A stretch of DNA of 64,000 nt from Ficedula albicollis (Eukaryota > Chordata > Aves > Passeriformes > Muscicapidae), in assembly GCF_000247815.1 (NCBI RefSeq), contig NC_021676.1, positions 5,361,948 through 5,425,947 of the forward strand, written 5' to 3'. The notes below the pieces were generated by a model that saw nothing but the letters and a program-made list of their open reading frames with translations, was not told the origin of the DNA and searched no databases. The position numbers and the translations under genes are program-made. Below, one piece after another: positions 1-12,985 of the stretch (the stretch's first letter is position 1; every line of letters begins with the position of its first letter).

Positions 1-382
1 GAAGGGGGTACCCCCATGAGCCCAAAACATCGACTCTGCGCCTCAAATTGTTGCATTTGGATTTTTTTGCCTGTCTGCAATGCATTCCTGATATCCTGTC
101 TCGTTCTCTCATCCTATGGTACAAATTCTAGAGGTCTCACACCTTTTAAAGAATCAACTTTAGGACCACAACTCCTGTGGAATCATGTTTAGTGTCTGGG
201 TGACCCCAAGGATCATTATTGGGCTGATTAAACCAAAAGGTTTAATTGTGTTTGAACCCTCCATTGAGGGTTTTCTCATGAAAACTGAAGGAAAAGATCA
301 GTAGTAGCAGAAAAGAGAAAAAATATCACTTTATAGAGATCATGGTGGACGCCAGAAAAGATTTTAAAGGAAAATTCCTGAA
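1..382. other. noncoding, no recognised feature
   Basis: I see no long coding frame, RNA gene or clear repeat here. The stretch could be part of a dispersed repeat cut by the window edge, but nothing in it settles this. Confidence 0.3.
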
Positions 383-518
383 CGGAACCAGGTTGGACAG
401 AGCTTGGAGCAACCTGGGATGGTGAGAGGTGTCCCTGCCATGGCAGGGGGTGGAAATGGGTGAGCTTAAAGTTCCCTTCAGCCAAACCACTCCAAAATTC
501 TGTGATTCTCTGACTCTT
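383..518 (+). mobile_element. CR1 LINE 3'-end fragment
   Basis: The order of phrases matches the 3' end of avian CR1: a 'ggttggacagagcttggagc' block, then 'aacctgggatggtg', 'ccctgccatggcaggggg', and a terminal 'attctgtgattctctg'. The fragment is 5'-truncated, as most CR1 copies are. The short open frames across it are not genes. Confidence 0.8.
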
Positions 519-2479
519 CAAGAGCTCATTAATGCTGCAGAATTCCTAATGTTCCATGGTTTGTCAGGGCTTCCATTTGAAACCTTTTTTGAAAAGTTTT
601 ATAACACAGCAACCAAAAATCCCTTTGGAATCAAAGGGAAGTGCAAAACATCATCTTTTCAGTTTTGGGGCTTTTTTAATAAGCATTTAGAAGAATTTTT
701 AAATAATTTTAAGTGCTGCAGAGAGATGGCAAAGAAGAAAAACAAAAGGCAAGTGCCCATTTGAAGCCGCCCCTTTGCAATTTTAAAAAGGCCTCATTTA
801 AAAATCTCAGTTTGTTTATTTATCAGCACTTAATGTTCCATTACTTTCCTATCCAGGAGAACTTTTTGCCAATAGATGCCAAGATATTCCTTCTCCAAAC
901 GTTTGGGCCTTTCTGTGTTTAATGCACTCGAGCAAAGGCAGGATCATGAGCTGATGAAATTGGGGAAAAGGTAAAATAAAAATTTGTTCTGCTTGCTGGG
1001 TCAGGCAAATCCAAACTTCTGGTGGCACCGCGGCCTGGACTTGAATATCCCTCAAAATCTCACATTTTGTCATCAAAATTTGTTTTTATTTTATCCCAAA
1101 TAAGTCAGGAGAGTCATCTCTCCTGACAGAGTCTTCTCCCAGTTTCCAGCACTCCTCTCTCCTTTGCTTCCCATGTCCTACAGGAATTTAATCTGGCTCT
1201 TCCAAGGTTGTCTAAGTCATTTCAGAGCCTTTAATTTCTCTTGTTGATGGAGAAAGGATTCATTTTGCAGACTTCCCACTCATTCCTCATCTTCCCCATA
1301 CCATGGAGCAATTTCCAAGCATGACCACATCAAGCCCACTGTGTCCCCACGCAGAAATCACATCCAGGAAAGAAATTCCTGGTTATTGCCTTCTCCAGGA
1401 TGGGTTCAGAAAGTGCCCGTGTCTGTATCTTCTGGGGGAGCTGAGTTTGTTGGCTCCTTTTCCCCAGTTCAAAGGGACAGATCCCAGTGGGAATGGACAC
1501 TGTTGTTTTGACAGGAGGATCCAGCTCCTCCCAAATCTTATCCCTGGAAAAGGGAGCAGGTGTTTGCCAGCAGAGCCCACCCACTCCAGCTGGGCAGAGC
1601 TGATTCCCAAGCTGTGACATTGCTGGTGCCCAAAGGGACACCAAAACTCTTCCCTTTTTCTTCCCATCCTGCAGAGCAGAGTTTTAACAAAAATCAGGAG
1701 ATGTAGAGTTGGTTTATTTTTTTTTTTTTTTTCTAAATCCTGGTGGCTGTTCCTATTCCAGACACGGTGGAGCCTGGTTTTTAGGCAGGAATAGTGGATT
1801 GGAAGGTGATGCTGCCCATGGCAGAGGGACTGGATGATCCTTAGGGTCCCTCCCAACCCAAGGTGTCAGTGCCAGCAGGAGCTCCCATACCCACACTTCA
1901 TCCCTCACAGCTTCCCTGGGCTGTACCTGGAACGTGACAGCAGCAAAACTGCTGTTTCCCTGGAGGAAAATGAGTTCCACCAAAAAAATTTGGGAAGGAT
2001 GGAGAGGAAGAGCCACCACAGGGCAGAAATGAAGGGAGAAGACACGGGATGAGGACATGCCCAGGGCTGGCTGCTGTTCCTAGACAGGAGCACGGAGGGA
2101 GGTTAAATTTCAGCAAATCCCAAAGACATGAGAAACCAGGGAATTTATTCTGTGTTCTGAATAAAAGTGCTGGGAGCACCCCAAACAATCGAGGGTGCAG
2201 CCAGGCAGGAGCACAATTCTGCTGGGCATGAATAGAAGGAAGAAGCAGCTGAATATCAGGAAATGGTTGGAACAATGAAGAGACTGAGCTTTGCTGGAGG
2301 CTCCCGAGGGAAGTGGTAAAAGCCACATGGGCTGAATAATGGAAAACCAGACAAAACCATGGGGAGAAATCCTCCAGCACAGACCTGGAAAATTCTCAGT
2401 GCTTAGGGAGCACAGCACTGCTGTTGTGTTAATAATGGCTTTAAGTGGCTGGGCTTGAGTCACAGGTTGAAGATTCCTT
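519..2479. other. intergenic, mostly unassigned, with a weak CR1 remnant
   Basis: No coding region is supported. A degraded CR1-like piece lies at about 1790-1870 (a 'catggcagagggactggatg' block followed by 'ggtccctcccaaccc'). A T15-type homopolymer run lies near 1719-1734. The rest is unassigned. Confidence 0.4.
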
Positions 2480-2737
2480 GCAAAGGAGGGAAATGGGGAG
2501 GCCCTGGCACAGGTGCCCAGAGAAGCTGTGGCTGTCCCTGGATCCCTGGAAGTGTCCCAGGCCAGGCTGGAGCAACCTGGGACAGTGAAAGTGTCCCTGC
2601 TGGTGGCAATGAGTGGGAAGTGTCCCAGGCCAGGCTGGAGCAACCTGGGACAGTGAAAGTGTCCCTGCTGGTGGCAGTGAGTGGGACTGGATGGGCTTTG
2701 AGGTCCTTCCCACCCAAACCAGTCTGGGATTCTGCCT
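2480..2737 (+). mobile_element. CR1 LINE fragment with an internal 68-bp tandem duplication
   Basis: This is a CR1 3' region containing 'agaagctgtggctg', 'gatccctggaagtgtcccag' and 'gcaacctgggacagtg', and ending 'cagtctgggattctg'. The block from about 2549 to 2616 is repeated almost exactly at 2617-2684, so the 'agtgtcccaggccaggctgg' phrase occurs twice, 68 nt apart. The duplication lies inside the element and so post-dates its insertion. Confidence 0.85.
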
Positions 2738-4084
2738 CTTAACCCCAAAACGAGGCAGTTTGCAGCCCAGGGCTCACAGGGAGCTCTGTGATTGTGCCCA
2801 GCCAGGGTCAAACACCCAAACTGTGCCTCTCTTGTAGGATTTGAATTAGCAAAGCTCATTAGCAGAGCTAATCTCGCCCAGCCTGAGCTTTGCTTTGCAC
2901 AAACTCCCAGTGTTATGCAAATCCAAGCAGGTTTGTTTGTGTTATGCCACCACTGCTTCACTCCTGCTCTCCAGTTGTTGCTGGGACTTTGGCCTCCCCT
3001 CAGCCTCACTAATTGCAATTAAGCTTTTGGCAAAGCAGCCAAGGCTGTCTGCTCTGGGTTAGCTCCATATCCCTGGAAGATGCAGATAAGCATTTCCTTG
3101 GCAATGGCCCCAAAATGCCCATCAGGGAACCCTCAAATCCCCCAACCCTGGTACACCAGGACCTGACCTTCCTCCTGACCCTCCCTTCTCCAGCCCATAA
3201 TAAACACTTGGCATCCACTGGGAATCCAGCCTGAAGTTCAGATTCATCCCAAACCCTCTAGTTCATGACCCAAAATTCCTGCTGGTGTCCCACAGGATCT
3301 CCTGGCAGGAGATGGGCATTCCTTCAGGACCACCAGGTTGGAAATGGAGCAGCAGGCAAAGAAATCCAGGAGATAAACCAAACTAAAGCTGCTTTGCTGA
3401 AAGCATTTGGACTCCTGAGGGAAGAAGAGCCTCCCTGTCCAGGAGCTCCCTAGATAAGGATGGAATTCCTCCTACAAGCTTTCCCTTTCTTACCAGAGCT
3501 TTGCTTTAAAGAGGAGAGCAACCCCAACAGGGCAATGCCTCTGTTTTTAACTTTTACCTTTCCTCTGTTGGCTCCTGATGTCCTTCCAAGCCTGGGGAAG
3601 GAGTGGCTGCCCCATCACACCCCTGCAGCAATGGGGAGCAAAGACACACAGACCTCCTTGGTGCTCAGAAGATCATTTATTAGAATAAACTGAGTATTTT
3701 TGTACTCTAAACTTAACCAAAGTTAACCAAAATTTGACCAAAACGAGCACTCCTTGGCTGCCTGCCACTGCAGTGTCATTGTTCCTGTGTCCCTCTGTGC
3801 AGTCAGCTCTCTGCTCATGGTGTCCACACATCTCCCGTGACACCTTAGGATTTTAGCTTTTATATTTTTCACGTGTTTGCAAACTCACAATTCTTCAGTG
3901 TATAACTCTAAACTCCGTATCCAGTGTCACCTGCTGCTTTCCCATTTTGGTCAGACACAACAATTCCTGTCAAGGACACTTCACTGTCTCAGGCCCTGAG
4001 AAATGTAGAGAAAAATGAGTTTTGGGGGGAGCAAACTTGGGGTAAATGACTTCATTACCTGAAGCTGTATTTGGAGGATTAACC
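2738..4084. other. intergenic, unassigned
   Basis: No coding region is supported. The AT-richer part from about 3650 (with 'atcatttattagaataaa') resembles dispersed-repeat or LTR sequence but shows no clear ends. Confidence 0.3.
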
Positions 4085-4275
4085 CCCAATATGCAAATGG
4101 ACCAAATTTATAAAAGTGTGAAAATCTGTGACCTGCTGTCCATTTTGGGTGTAGCCCCTAGGGGAGTTTTGTCTGTCCAAAATGCATCTGAAGGCCCTTC
4201 AATAAATATAACCACTTTTTATTCCCTTAATTCTGTCTGGCCTCTGCTTTTAGATAGCCCCAAAAAGGCATCACC
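4085..4275 (+). mobile_element. endogenous-retrovirus LTR-like fragment
   Basis: A TATA-like 'tttataaaag' (about 4109-4118) is followed about 85 nt later by an AATAAA signal (about 4201). A pyrimidine-rich stretch then ends in 'aaaaaggcatca'. That order, promoter box then polyadenylation signal then CA end, is typical of an LTR. I found no convincing TG start and no target duplication, so the boundaries are approximate. No retroviral coding sequence is attached. Confidence 0.45.
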
Positions 4276-4991
4276 CCAACCACTCCCTGCCTTCTGCACA
4301 AGGTGACCATCTCTGGTTGTTTTCTGGTGATCAAAAGTGAAAAAAATTCCTTATTCCTCTTTCCCACACATCCCCACTCCGAGGAGCAGCTCTCCATGAA
4401 ACGTGAGACCCTCACTCATAATTCATGGGCTTCCCATTTTATCAGCACTAAGTGACCAGGGAAGGACAACTGCACCTCCTGTGGCTTGGAGCCAGCACAG
4501 GATTTTCTCCTGGGTTCCTCTCTTCCCTCCTTTGCTGTTCTGCTTTTCCTCTGGGAAAGGATTTACATAAAGCAAGGAATTTACTCAACATTTAATAGTG
4601 GTTGTATCGACTGAAGTGAATAGACTGAAGCAAATCAACCCCTCTAGTTTTACAGAGTCTGATTTAAGTCTTTCCTGCTGGTTTCTTGTTTCTGGCAATG
4701 CAATTTCACGAATTATTAATCATGCTGGACTCCCCCAAGCCAAATGGGGAATGGTAAATAATAGAAAGGAGTTTTTTGTTTTTTAATAATAGCACCTGCA
4801 GCCCAACTTCCACGGGACCTGCTGAGTCCTCTGGGCTTGAGGATCCTTTCATGCTTCCTTTTCCCATCCCTGCCCTGCCACAGCCACAGATCTGCTCAGC
4901 AAGAAGAAATCTGGGAGGTCTGTCCCCATTTTCAGCTGGACAGTGACACAGCCATGGCTGGATCAGTGCTGGAGGTGTTCCTGGGTGCTGG
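4276..4991. other. intergenic, no feature seen
   Basis: Ordinary AT-moderate sequence. The open frames entering from 4837 and 4943 exist only because the downstream hexanucleotide array lacks stop codons. Confidence 0.4.
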
Positions 4992-5741
4992 GCCAGCCCC
5001 AGTCCCAGCCCCAGTCCCAGTCCCAGCCCCAGTCCCAGTCCCAGTCCCAGTCCCAGTCCCAGTCCCAGTCCCAGTCCCAGTCCCAGTCCCAGTCCCAGTC
5101 CCAGTCCCAGTCCCAGTCCCAGTCCCAGTCCCAGTCCCAGTCCCAGTCCCAGTCCCAGTCCCAGTCCCAGTCCCAGTCCCAGTCCCAGTCCCAGTCCCAG
5201 TCCCAGTCCCAGTCCCAGTCCCAGTCCCAGTCCCAGTCCCAGTCCCAGTCCCAGTCCCAGTCCCAGTCCCAGTCCCAGTCCCAGTCCCAGTCCCAGTCCC
5301 AGTCCCAGTCCCAGTCCCAGTCCCAGTCCCAGTCCCAGTCCCAGTCCCAGTCCCAGTCCCAGTCCCAGTCCCAGTCCCAGTCCCAGTCCCAGTCCCAGTC
5401 CCAGTCCCAGTCCCAGTCCCAGTCCCAGTCCCAGTCCCAGTCCCAGTCCCAGTCCCAGTCCCAGTCCCAGTCCCAGTCCCAGTCCCAGTCCCAGTCCCAG
5501 TCCCAGTCCCAGTCCCAGTCCCAGTCCCAGTCCCAGTCCCAGTCCCAGTCCCAGTCCCAGTCCCAGTCCCAGTCCCAGTCCCAGTCCCAGTCCCAGTCCC
5601 AGTCCCAGTCCCAGTCCCAGTCCCAGTCCCAGTCCCAGTCCCAGTCCCAGTCCCAGTCCCAGTCCCAGTCCCAGTCCCAGCCCCAGTCCCAGTCCCAGTC
5701 CCAGTCCCAGTCCCAGCACCAGCCCCAGTCCCAGCCCCAGT

Positions 5742-5777
<36 letters not shown>
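4992..5777. repeat. (TCCCAG)n hexanucleotide satellite array, ~131 units
   Basis: A nearly perfect 6-bp tandem repeat covers about 786 bp. Variant units (CCCAGC for CCCAGT, one CCCAGCA, one TCTCAG) cluster at the two edges, and the core from about 5030 to 5680 is uniform. Since 6 is a multiple of 3, the array stays open in several frames and yields Pro-Val, Ser-Gln or Leu-Gly dipeptide frames that are not genes. The minus strand carries GGG every 6 nt, so strong G-quadruplex potential is expected. Confidence 0.98.
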
Positions 5778-6234
5778 TTTGCACAGGGAGGTTTTCCCTG
5801 GGGAGCTCTGGCTGTGGCTGCACTCAGCTGAAGCTCACCATTAATATTCCCATGAGAACTCAAGGTGACTTTTTGGACCATTCTGAGCAGATCTATATTT
5901 ATCCCAACCCTGACACATCTTTAAATAGCAGGGACACATGGCAGGTCCCTGGTCAGAGAGTTCACCACTATCAGCTCCCCTGCCATGGTTCCTTGGAGCA
6001 CTTTGTGAAGGAGCAGATCCTCCCTGAGCCCTGCTTTGATCCCACATTTTTCAGCAGGAGTTGCCAGAGCCTCTCCCTTCTCTGTCAAATCATTGTTACA
6101 CCTCTTCTCTAAACATTATTTCCCCTCTTTCTGTTCTCTTTGGCTTTCTCCTCTCTCTGTTCTCTTTGGCTTTCTCAAAACACCCCTCCTACCATTTCCC
6201 AAAATCCAACTGAACCTCTCACAAATCCCACTGA
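5778..6234. other. intergenic, unassigned
   Basis: No coding region is supported. Around 6121-6180 there is a locally repeated 'tctgttctctttggctttct' phrase (two copies about 29 nt apart), a small tandem duplication. Confidence 0.4.
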
Positions 6235-6600
6235 ACCTCTCACAGGATCCCTGAGGCTGGACAAGATCTCCAAGACTGTGACTCCAAATCTCCAAGACTG
6301 ATCAGTGACTGATCCCCACTTGTCACCGGCCCAGAGCACCGAGTGCCACCTCCAGGTGTTCCTTGGGCACCCCCAGGGATGGGGACTCCAAACCTCCCCG
6401 GGCAGCCCCTTCCAATGCTTCTCCATGGAGAAATTCCTGCTTGTGCCCAACCTGCACCATGGCTTGAGGCTGCTCCCTCTCCTCCTGTCCCAGTTCCTTG
6501 GGAGAAGAGCACAACTTTCACCTGGCTGTCCCCTCTCTCAGGGAGCTGTGCAGAGCCACAGGATCCCCCCTGATCCCCCTTTTCTCCAGCCCTGCCTTTG
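6235..6600 (-). mobile_element. CR1 LINE fragment, reverse orientation
   Basis: Read on the minus strand this gives the CR1 internal phrases 'ggctctgcacagctccctga', 'cattggaaggggctgccc' and 'ggaggtggcactcggtgc', then 'cttgtccagcctcagggatc'. It matches the plus-strand copies at 9437 and 11185. Confidence 0.8.
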
Positions 6601-7003
6601 CCCAGCTCTGCAGTTAAACTTTCCCCTGGTTCCAGCAGAACACATGGTTTTGCTTAGCTCTGCCGAAGGAATTCCGAGCCCAAAGTCGTGGCCGTGGCTC
6701 TGCCAAGGTAAAGTAACCTCTGCTGTGAACTTGGACAATCAAAGCCCAGCCTTGTTTGTTTTCCTATGTATGGATTTACCAGCTGCTGCTCTCTGACATT
6801 TCCTGATGTTTGCTTTCTCCCAGCCCAGACGTCACTGCCGTGTTTGTCCCCACCCGGGCAGGGGGGACACAGGTATCCCACCAGACCTTTCCTCCACCCA
6901 GGGCAGCACCCAGCAGGGAATCCCAATTTACTGCTGGGACCAAATTTACTGCGGGAGCAACAGGTACAAGCAGAGCTTTACACACTCAGCCCCAGAAAAA
7001 GAC
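6601..7003. other. intergenic, unassigned
   Basis: No coding region is supported and no repeat family is recognised. Confidence 0.3.
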
Positions 7004-7076
7004 CAGCCCCAATCCCAATCCCAGTCCGAGTCCCAATCCCTGTCCCAGTCCCAGTCCCAGTCCCAGTCCCAGCCTT
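7004..7076. repeat. short degenerate (TCCCAG)n array
   Basis: About 12 hexanucleotide units, mixing CCCAAT, CCGAGT and CCTGTC variants with a run of perfect CCCAGT units. It has the same motif and strand sense as the large array that ends 1.2 kb upstream. Confidence 0.9.
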
Positions 7077-7324
7077 GCAGAACAAACTGTGGAAAATGCC
7101 AGGGGATCCTGGAAGAACTGCTGGATATCTTATATTAACTTTTCTGAAATGTTTGCTCCGAGAAATTTATTTCCTTGGAGATTTCTGTGTTGGATTTGAG
7201 CAAACAAGGAGAAGTCTGACAGTAAAATTGTCCATTTTCTCGTGATAAACACTTGAATATTCCTTGGGACTCACTTTGTTCTATTCTGAGGGAAAGCCTT
7301 GCACAAGGAGCACATCCTGGAGCT

Positions 7325-7404
7325 GTCACAGCCAGACCTTGAACTTTATCATTGGCATTATCATTTATCAGTCACAGCCAGACCTTGAACTTTATCATTG
7401 GCAG
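7325..7404. repeat. 46-bp-offset local tandem duplication
   Basis: The phrase starting 'gtcacagccagaccttgaac' occurs at 7325 and again at 7371, separated by a short spacer. Confidence 0.85.
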
Positions 7405-9436
7405 TGGACATTTGTGTTCCCAAAGTCTGGGATAACTCCCAAAGGCTCCCTGGCCTGCCGTGTGCCCCTTGTCCCTGCCAGGAGATGGTGTTGTTTTATC
7501 CACACCCACATCCATGGATTAGCCTGGCAACTCTCTGTGCTGTTTGGGATTCAAACCAACAGCTCCTCACACACCTTACACTGAAAAATTGGAGTTTGAG
7601 CCTCTATTACCAGGTTTGCACAGCCTGGGCAAGAGCTCAGGTGTGGGAAGGACCACCTTGGTAAAGGATGAAAAGGTTTCACAATAAAAATTGTGTTTTA
7701 CAGAGCTGCCTTGACACAAATGAAGGCTTCAGACCATTTTGTTGGCTTGTACAAGTTGCTTCTACCAATGACAATGACTTCACACTGTCATTTACAATTT
7801 GTGTCCTGCCTGGTGTCTGAGAGAGCAGTAGAATCAATTCAGGCTGCAAAGAGAGGCCTCCAAAGCTCAGAAATGCCACTATTTCAGTTGTCTGCTGCAT
7901 TTTTGTACCAAAAAGTGTATTTTCTGTGTATTTTCTCTATATTTTCTTCATGTAGTTTCTCCACAAGCTGCCACTCTATTTGGGTGCACAGGATGAAAAA
8001 CAGAGCTTGAAAACCTTGCTAAGTTTTACAGAATCTCTAACAAAGAGTTTCTCCAGTTCAGAGGGTTTTTTAACTCACCAGGTGTCAGAGTTCCTCAAAT
8101 GACATTAATGCAGATTCTTGGGTCAAGTTGAGAAAATGACAATTTGAATGAAATTTGGGGGCTGTTACCATTGACCTTTAGAGTGCAGAGAAAAAGAGGC
8201 TTGAGATGTGGGTCCCAGCTCTCCCTGCTGGTTTCAGAGATGTTTGTGTCACTCCTGGAGATATCTGAACACATTAAAAACAAGGAGCATGTTCAGGATC
8301 CCTGTAGCCCCAGGGAAGCATTGGGAGCAGCCTGGCTCCTCACCTGGAAAACCTCAACCTGTGCTCCTGGCACGTGGCTTGTCTTTGTTCCAGAGATCCA
8401 CAGAAAAAAAAAAAAAAAAATAAATCTGGCACCAAGCCTGGTGTAGCATCAGAGCCAGAATCCAGGGAAAAGCATCTCCAGGGAGCAGAGCTGGGAATAA
8501 GAGTCTCTGGGGGAGTGGGATGTAATTCCCAGCTCCAGGCAGAGCTGTTTCAGCCTGGCAGAAACAGAGAGGATGATTCCTGTGTCCCAGTTTTCCAAAG
8601 GGAGGTTGGAAACTGGGAAGGGACAAAGGAAATTCCTGCTCCCTTTTCTCCCAGGGAGAAATTCCTGGGGAAGAACCAGAAGGGAATCCTACACAAACCA
8701 GTACAAATGAGATCAAAACCCTGCAGAATGAGCTGGGGAGCACAAATACAGCAAAATCTCTGCCCACCAGAGCGTGGCACGACCCAGAGCAGATGTGCTT
8801 TGTCCCCAGGCTTTTCCCCCAGCCCATGCACCTTTGGGGTTGTTTATTTGGCTGAGTTTTCCTCAATCTGGGAGAGTTCTGGAGCTGTGTTAAGCACTGA
8901 GGCTGCTCTGGCTCTGGGCTGAGCTCCACAAACACCCAGAGCAAAGGCTCAGCCCCTCCAAGCTGATGGGTAAAAATAACCTGAGCTCAGTCTGGGGGAT
9001 GAAAGCACCCACAGCACGTCCCCAAACACAAACCCTTTAATGAGGCTGAGCCACTGGGGCCGGCCCGACAGTTTTAGGGGCTCTGGTGGCCAGGGTCCCC
9101 ATGAATGGAGCACTTGTGGAAAGCCACAAGAGGGGAGAAGGAGCAGGGGAAAACAAGGCTCAATGAGAGCTTTTAGAGAGCTCTGCTTTTCCAGGCCACG
9201 TTTAACATTTAAACTGCTGCGAACTTGATACCTCCACATTCAAACTCTCGTTTCATGACAGCAGCACACAGAAAAAAGGGAGAAAAACCTGTTTGGCTTG
9301 ATTTTCAGGTAAACTTAGACTTCTCCAGGAGTTGTTTTTTTTTCTTTTTTCCCCTGGCTTTTTATATTAGTGGAAGGCAGGTAATTTTACACATTTTTAC
9401 AAGCTCACAGCAGTGTCAGGGCCCCTTGTGATGAGA
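7405..9436. other. intergenic, unassigned
   Basis: No coding region is supported. An A18 run lies at about 8403-8420. I cannot identify an element 5' of it, so I do not call a retroposed copy. Confidence 0.35.
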
Positions 9437-9890
9437 AAGATATTGAGGGGCTGGAGCGTGTCCAGGGAAGGGAATGGAGCTGGGGATGGAGCTGGAGCTC
9501 CAGGAGGGGCTGAGGGAGCTGGAAAGGGGCTCAGCCTGGAGAAAAGGAGGACTGGGGGGGACCTTGTGGCTCTGCACAACTCCCTGACAGGAGGGGACAG
9601 CTGGAGGGGTCGGGCTCTGCTCCAGGGAACAGGGACAGGAGAAGAGGGAACGGCCTCAGGCTGTGCCAGGGAAGATTTAATTCAGATATTAGGGAATAAT
9701 TCTTCATGGAAAGGGAGGTCAGATGTTGGAATAGGTTGACCATGGAGTCACCATCCCTGGAAGAGTTAAAAAAATGCGTGGGTGTGGCACTTTGGGACAT
9801 GGTTTAGTAGCAAAGTGGAACTTTTCGATTAACAGGTGGACTGGGTGATCTTAGAGGACTTTTCCAGCCTTAGTGATCCAGTGATTCTCT
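9437..9890 (+). mobile_element. CR1 LINE fragment, one of the longest in the window
   Basis: About 450 bp of recognisable CR1. It runs from 'gaggggctggagcgtgtcca' through 'ggctcagcctggagaaaagg', 'ctctgcacaactccctgaca' and 'atcttagaggacttttccag', and ends 'gatccagtgattct'. It is colinear with the shorter copies, with 5' truncation. Confidence 0.85.
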
Positions 9891-10058
9891 GGTTACTGGG
9901 ACATTTGTGTTCATTTGCATGTTTTCTTTGTGCTAGAAGCAAGCACTCCAGATATTCCCAGTACCATGATGGGGTCCTGGCCCTGCCAGGTGTCCTGTGT
10001 CCCCACCTGGAGCTGCTGCTGCCAAAGCAGCTCATCCTGTGCTAATTAACTGATGGGT

Positions 10059-11122
<1,064 letters not shown>

Positions 11123-11184
11123 GCAGGACACTCAGGGTAGCCAGAGGTGCTGCCTGCCTTCAATTCCATCAGTTGTTACTGCCT

Positions 11185-11400
11185 GAGAGAAAGGGGAGAT
11201 TCAGGACATCAGCAGGAATTTCTGGTGGTCAGGTATTGGAAGGGGCTGCCCAGGGAGGTTTGGAGTCCCATCCCGGGAGGTGTCCAAGGAAGGACTGGAG
11301 GTGGCACTCAGTGCTCTGGGCTGGGGACAAGGTGAGGATTGGGCACAGCTTGGCCTCAGTGATCCTGGAGGGCTTTTCCAACCTCACTGATTCTGAAAAT
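11185..11400 (+). mobile_element. CR1 LINE fragment
   Basis: Contains 'attggaaggggctgcccagg', 'ggaggtggcactcagtgctc' and 'gatcctggagggcttttcca', and ends 'cctcactgattctg', which is the CR1 3' end. Confidence 0.85.
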
Positions 11401-12655
11401 TTGGATTGGGCCCACAATATCATGTGGATGCTCAGGAAATTCCTGCTCTCTGGGGCTGGGGGCAGTGGGAGATGTCACCTGCTCGTCCCTGCAAGTGTAG
11501 AAGTCCCAGGTTGCACAACAGGCAGTGGAACGAGTGTAAAACAAGTGTAAAAACGTTCTGCTGGGTTATTTCAGTCCTTGGACACGGCCAAGCAGGAGTT
11601 TGGCCAAGGAAAGGCTGGAGCCAGGTGTGGCTGTGGCACCACAGGAGCATCCCTGATGCTGCAGGGGTGGGATTCAGAGCAGCTGAGATGGGCTCTGGGC
11701 CATGTGGGAAATTTGGGAATGGCTGAGGCAGGAGGTGATGGAATGATGGGGGACACCCCTTCCCTGACCTTGCTCCAGTGAAAATCCAAGCCATGGATCA
11801 GGGGTTTAAATCAACCTGGTCTGGTTGAGGACTGAGCTGCAATGAGATGGTCTGGAAGGAACCTTCCAGCCCTGGGGACCTGCAGCAGGGTGTGGATGAG
11901 CAGGACACAGCCCTGGCTCCCTCTTCCCAGCCTGAGGAGCTCCTGCTGCTCCTGGCAGCTCCCAGGCCCGCCAGAATTTTGGGAAGTGCTGGATCAGCTG
12001 GGGGTGGGACTCACCTGTGCTATAAATACCTGTCCTCTGCCAGAGCAGGACTGGGGCTCAGAGCCAGCAAAACATTCCAGCACGTGCTCAGTCACACCCA
12101 ACCCTGGCAGAAGTTGAACATCTGCTTATTTTCAAGCCTGCACTCCTAAATTCTGGGGGCTGCAGCGTTGCTGCTGTGGGATGCCAAGCTGGATGTCAGT
12201 TATGATGGGTTTTGTTGCCCATTTGTTTGCTACCTGGAGCTCCAGGGAATGCTGCCTTCAGCTCTAACACTTTTAAAGAACAAAAAAATAGTCTAAAGTG
12301 GAATATATGGGAATAAACATTCCCACAAGTCATCTGCTGTTAATTTAAAGTCAAATCAATTCATTTCAATCCAAAAGCAGCAGAGCAGCTTTCAGCCTCT
12401 GAAGACCATTGAATATTACACTTGATATCATCAGTAAAAAGGATTGCAGGGCATGTTTTATTTCACCAAGAGCACTGAGTGCTTTGCCAAACTCTGTCTC
12501 CTGAGGGTCACTGCAAATGTGTTCTCCTGCTTTTCATACAATGTGGTTGTGCAACTCTTTAACTATTCCTGCAATTTTAGCTTGGAGGCTTCTCTAATGC
12601 AAACGTGTATCTTGGTCTCCCAGATTTATCTCCCCCTAAATAAATAAATGTATGA
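11401..12655. other. intergenic with one TATA-like site
   Basis: No coding region is supported. A TATAAATA at about 12021 is listed separately. AT-rich sequence from 12240 to 12650 holds nothing I can name. Confidence 0.35.
12021..12028 (+). promoter_or_regulatory. possible TATA box
   Basis: A TATAAATA lies downstream of a GC-rich stretch and about 30 nt upstream of a purine-rich start-like region. No open reading frame or exon follows that I can support, so this may be chance. Confidence 0.2.
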
Positions 12656-12985
12656 ACAACTCTCCTTCCAGGGCCTGAAGGGACTTCAGGAGAGCTGGAG
12701 AAGGATTTTGGGCAAGGCCCTGGAGGGACAGGACATGGGGGAATGGCTTTAGGATGAGGAAAGTGAGATTTAAGTTGGATATTGAGAAGAAATTTCTGGC
12801 TGTGAGGATGGAGATGCCCTGGCACAGAGAAGCTGTGGCTGCCCCTGGATCCCTGGAAGTGTCCAAGGCCAGGCTGGACAGGGCTTGGAGCAACCTGGGA
12901 TGGTGGAAGGTGTTTCTGCCATGGCAGGGGGCTGGAAATGGATAATCCTGGTCACTCCACATCCAAACCATTCCATGATTCCATA
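12656..12985 (+). mobile_element. CR1 LINE fragment
   Basis: Colinear CR1 3' portion. It runs from 'gggacttcaggagagctgga' through 'gatattgagaagaaatttct', 'agaagctgtggctgcccctg', 'cttggagcaacctgggatgg' and 'tgccatggcagggggctgga', and ends 'ccattccatgattcc'. Confidence 0.9.

Noticed and set aside
2110..3018. 302-codon minus-strand frame
   Set aside because: It runs through a CR1 fragment and its internal duplication; there is no codon bias or recognisable domain.
4706..6112. Three long frames (Pro-Val, Ser-Gln and Leu-Gly dipeptide repeats)
   Set aside because: The 6-bp array lacks stop codons in these frames; the flanking residues show no coding features.
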